A DNA stretch of 13,262 nt from Patescibacteria group bacterium. Lineage in GTDB: Bacteria > Patescibacteriota > Minisyncoccia > Minisyncoccales > CG1-02-41-26. Within the stretch, counting starts at the first letter, position 1, and every line of letters starts with the position of its first letter. A model generated the notes under the pieces. The model was not told the DNA's origin. It saw nothing but the letters and a program-made list of their open reading frames with translations, and searched no databases. The position numbers and the translations under genes were made by a program. The DNA lies in the NCBI GenBank assembly GCA_020724125.1, contig DYHM01000010.1, forward strand, positions 1 through 13,262. Direction: 5' to 3'. Below, piece after piece: positions 12,692 to 13,262 of this stretch.

Positions 12692-12719
12692 AGTTTAATA
12701 AATTAAAATTGTTTGTCAA
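12692..12719 (-). promoter_or_regulatory. Promoter of the rplJ-rplL operon
   Basis: On the - strand TTGACA (12714-12719) is followed after 16 bases by TAAACT (12692-12697). Transcription would start near 12685, about 13 bases before the first arm of the leader stem. Confidence 0.65.
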
Positions 12720-12740
12720 ATTTTTTTAGGATAATAAATG

Positions 12741-12786
12741 AAAAACAAATACGCCGCGAGAGTTGCGTAAAATATCCCGCGGCGTA
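12741..12786 (-). terminator. Rho-independent terminator of the pilin gene
   Basis: On the - strand TACGCCGCG (12778-12786) pairs perfectly with CGCGGCGTA (12750-12758) over a 19-base loop, followed by TTTGTTTTT (12741-12749). It begins 33 bases after the pilin stop codon. It separates the pilin gene from the rplJ promoter on the same strand. Confidence 0.88.
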
Positions 12787-12819
12787 AAGATAATCTGTTT
12801 AAAAGTTATTTCAAAAAAT

Positions 12820-13262
12820 CTAAAAAAGATCTCCGCATTCATAAACAGTAGTGTTGGCGCCGCAACGAGCTGCATTCTCAGGAGTTGTAGTAGTATAGCC
12901 AGCCAATCCTCTCATATCGGAGCAATACCAAGCATTCATGCCCTGATATCTAGTGTTTACTGCAGAATAGATACAAGCTTTATTGTCAACATTACTCCCC
13001 CCCCTAATGGTTGGATTAGTTCCCTTTACAGGATGGTTGTCAGCCACATCTTTACAAAGAGATGACATTTCAGAAGGATAACCACATGTAAACGCAGCGC
13101 AATTATTCTCAGATTGACAAACATAAGTCATTGAGGTTCGCGCTTGACTAATAGCGGAAATAATTCTTGAGTCCCTGGCTTTTGCGGTAGCGCCTGGGAA
13201 GCTAACTAAAACCACAGAAGCCAAAATACCAATAATAGCAATGACCACTAATAATTCAATTA
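12820..13262 (-). CDS. Type IV pilin-like protein, N-terminus outside window
   Basis: Partial gene: the frame stays open to the window edge. The visible start reads IELLVVIAIIGILASVVLVSF, the hydrophobic N-terminal helix of type IV pilins and pseudopilins; the prepilin cleavage motif (usually G-F-T-L-I-E) must lie just outside. GTG at 13246-13248 is inside this helix and is not a real start. After the helix and an A-K-A-R-D-S-R-x-x-S motif comes a secreted domain with eight Cys residues, so up to four disulfides. The protein ends ...VYECGDLF with a TAG stop. The coding DNA is clearly richer in GC than its neighbours and contains an eight-G run (12997-13004) encoding R-G-G. It is probably a major or minor pilin for adhesion or DNA uptake; the exact role is unknown. 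Confidence 0.88.
   Translation of the reverse strand, partial: IELLVVIAIIGILASVVLVSFPGATAKARDSRIISAISQARTSMTYVCQSENNCAAFTCGYPSEMSSLCKDVADNHPVKGTNPTIRGGSNVDNKACIYSAVNTRYQGMNAWYCSDMRGLAGYTTTTPENAARCGANTTVYECGDLF

Noticed and set aside
12763..13065. Plus-strand open frame opposite the pilin
   Set aside because: It begins within the terminator hairpin and is antisense to the pilin; no homology pattern.

Overview
The window is AT-rich (roughly one third GC by eye) and densely coded, with short genes, almost no Shine-Dalgarno sequences and many A/T-rich short-period repeats that fill intergenic gaps and also run inside coding sequences. Together with the gene set (TrmD, KhpA, a Mur ligase with a membrane N-terminus, TldD/TldE, a class III type IV pilin-like protein, a PIN toxin with an AbrB-type antitoxin), this suggests a Candidate Phyla Radiation bacterium, probably Parcubacteria-like Patescibacteria. 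The lineage is an inference; no rRNA is present. The genetic code looks standard, with TAA and TAG stops.

Left part (1-1575, + strand): A repeat-rich gap precedes secF, whose partner secD probably lies just outside. After secF comes a 480-base gap. It holds two small repeat arrays and then a consensus promoter (TTGACA, 16 bases, TATAAT) whose predicted start falls on a ~148-nt self-complementary RNA that ends in a U-tract. I cannot assign this RNA to a known family; it is the strongest candidate for something new here.

Middle (1576-5177, - strand): In transcription order khpA, a terminator-like hairpin, trmD, tRNA-Gly(CCC), tRNA-Thr(CGT) and rseP. The two tRNAs sit between two protein genes with only 2-14 base gaps, so they must be processed out of a mixed transcript. 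Upstream on the same strand is a two-gene toxin-antitoxin module, bracketed by near-identical 20-base direct repeats about 780 bases apart.

Right part (5178-12720, - strand): tldD, tldE, a MurF-type ligase and argS form a probable operon. It starts at a TATAAT box next to a perfect 11-base-arm palindrome. Upstream of that, rplJ-rplL has its own promoter and a leader that looks like an L10 autoregulatory attenuator, followed by an A/T repeat array. The same 14-base repeat word occurs exactly inside the argS coding sequence.

Right edge (12721-13262, - strand): A pilin-like gene, cut by the window edge, ends in a strong terminator. It is visibly GC-richer than its neighbours, cysteine-rich, and contains an eight-G homopolymer that could be a phase-variation site.

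Functionally the window mixes protein export and envelope functions (SecF, RseP, Mur ligase, pilin) with translation (TrmD, ArgS, L10, L7/L12, two tRNAs, KhpA) and proteolysis (TldD/E).
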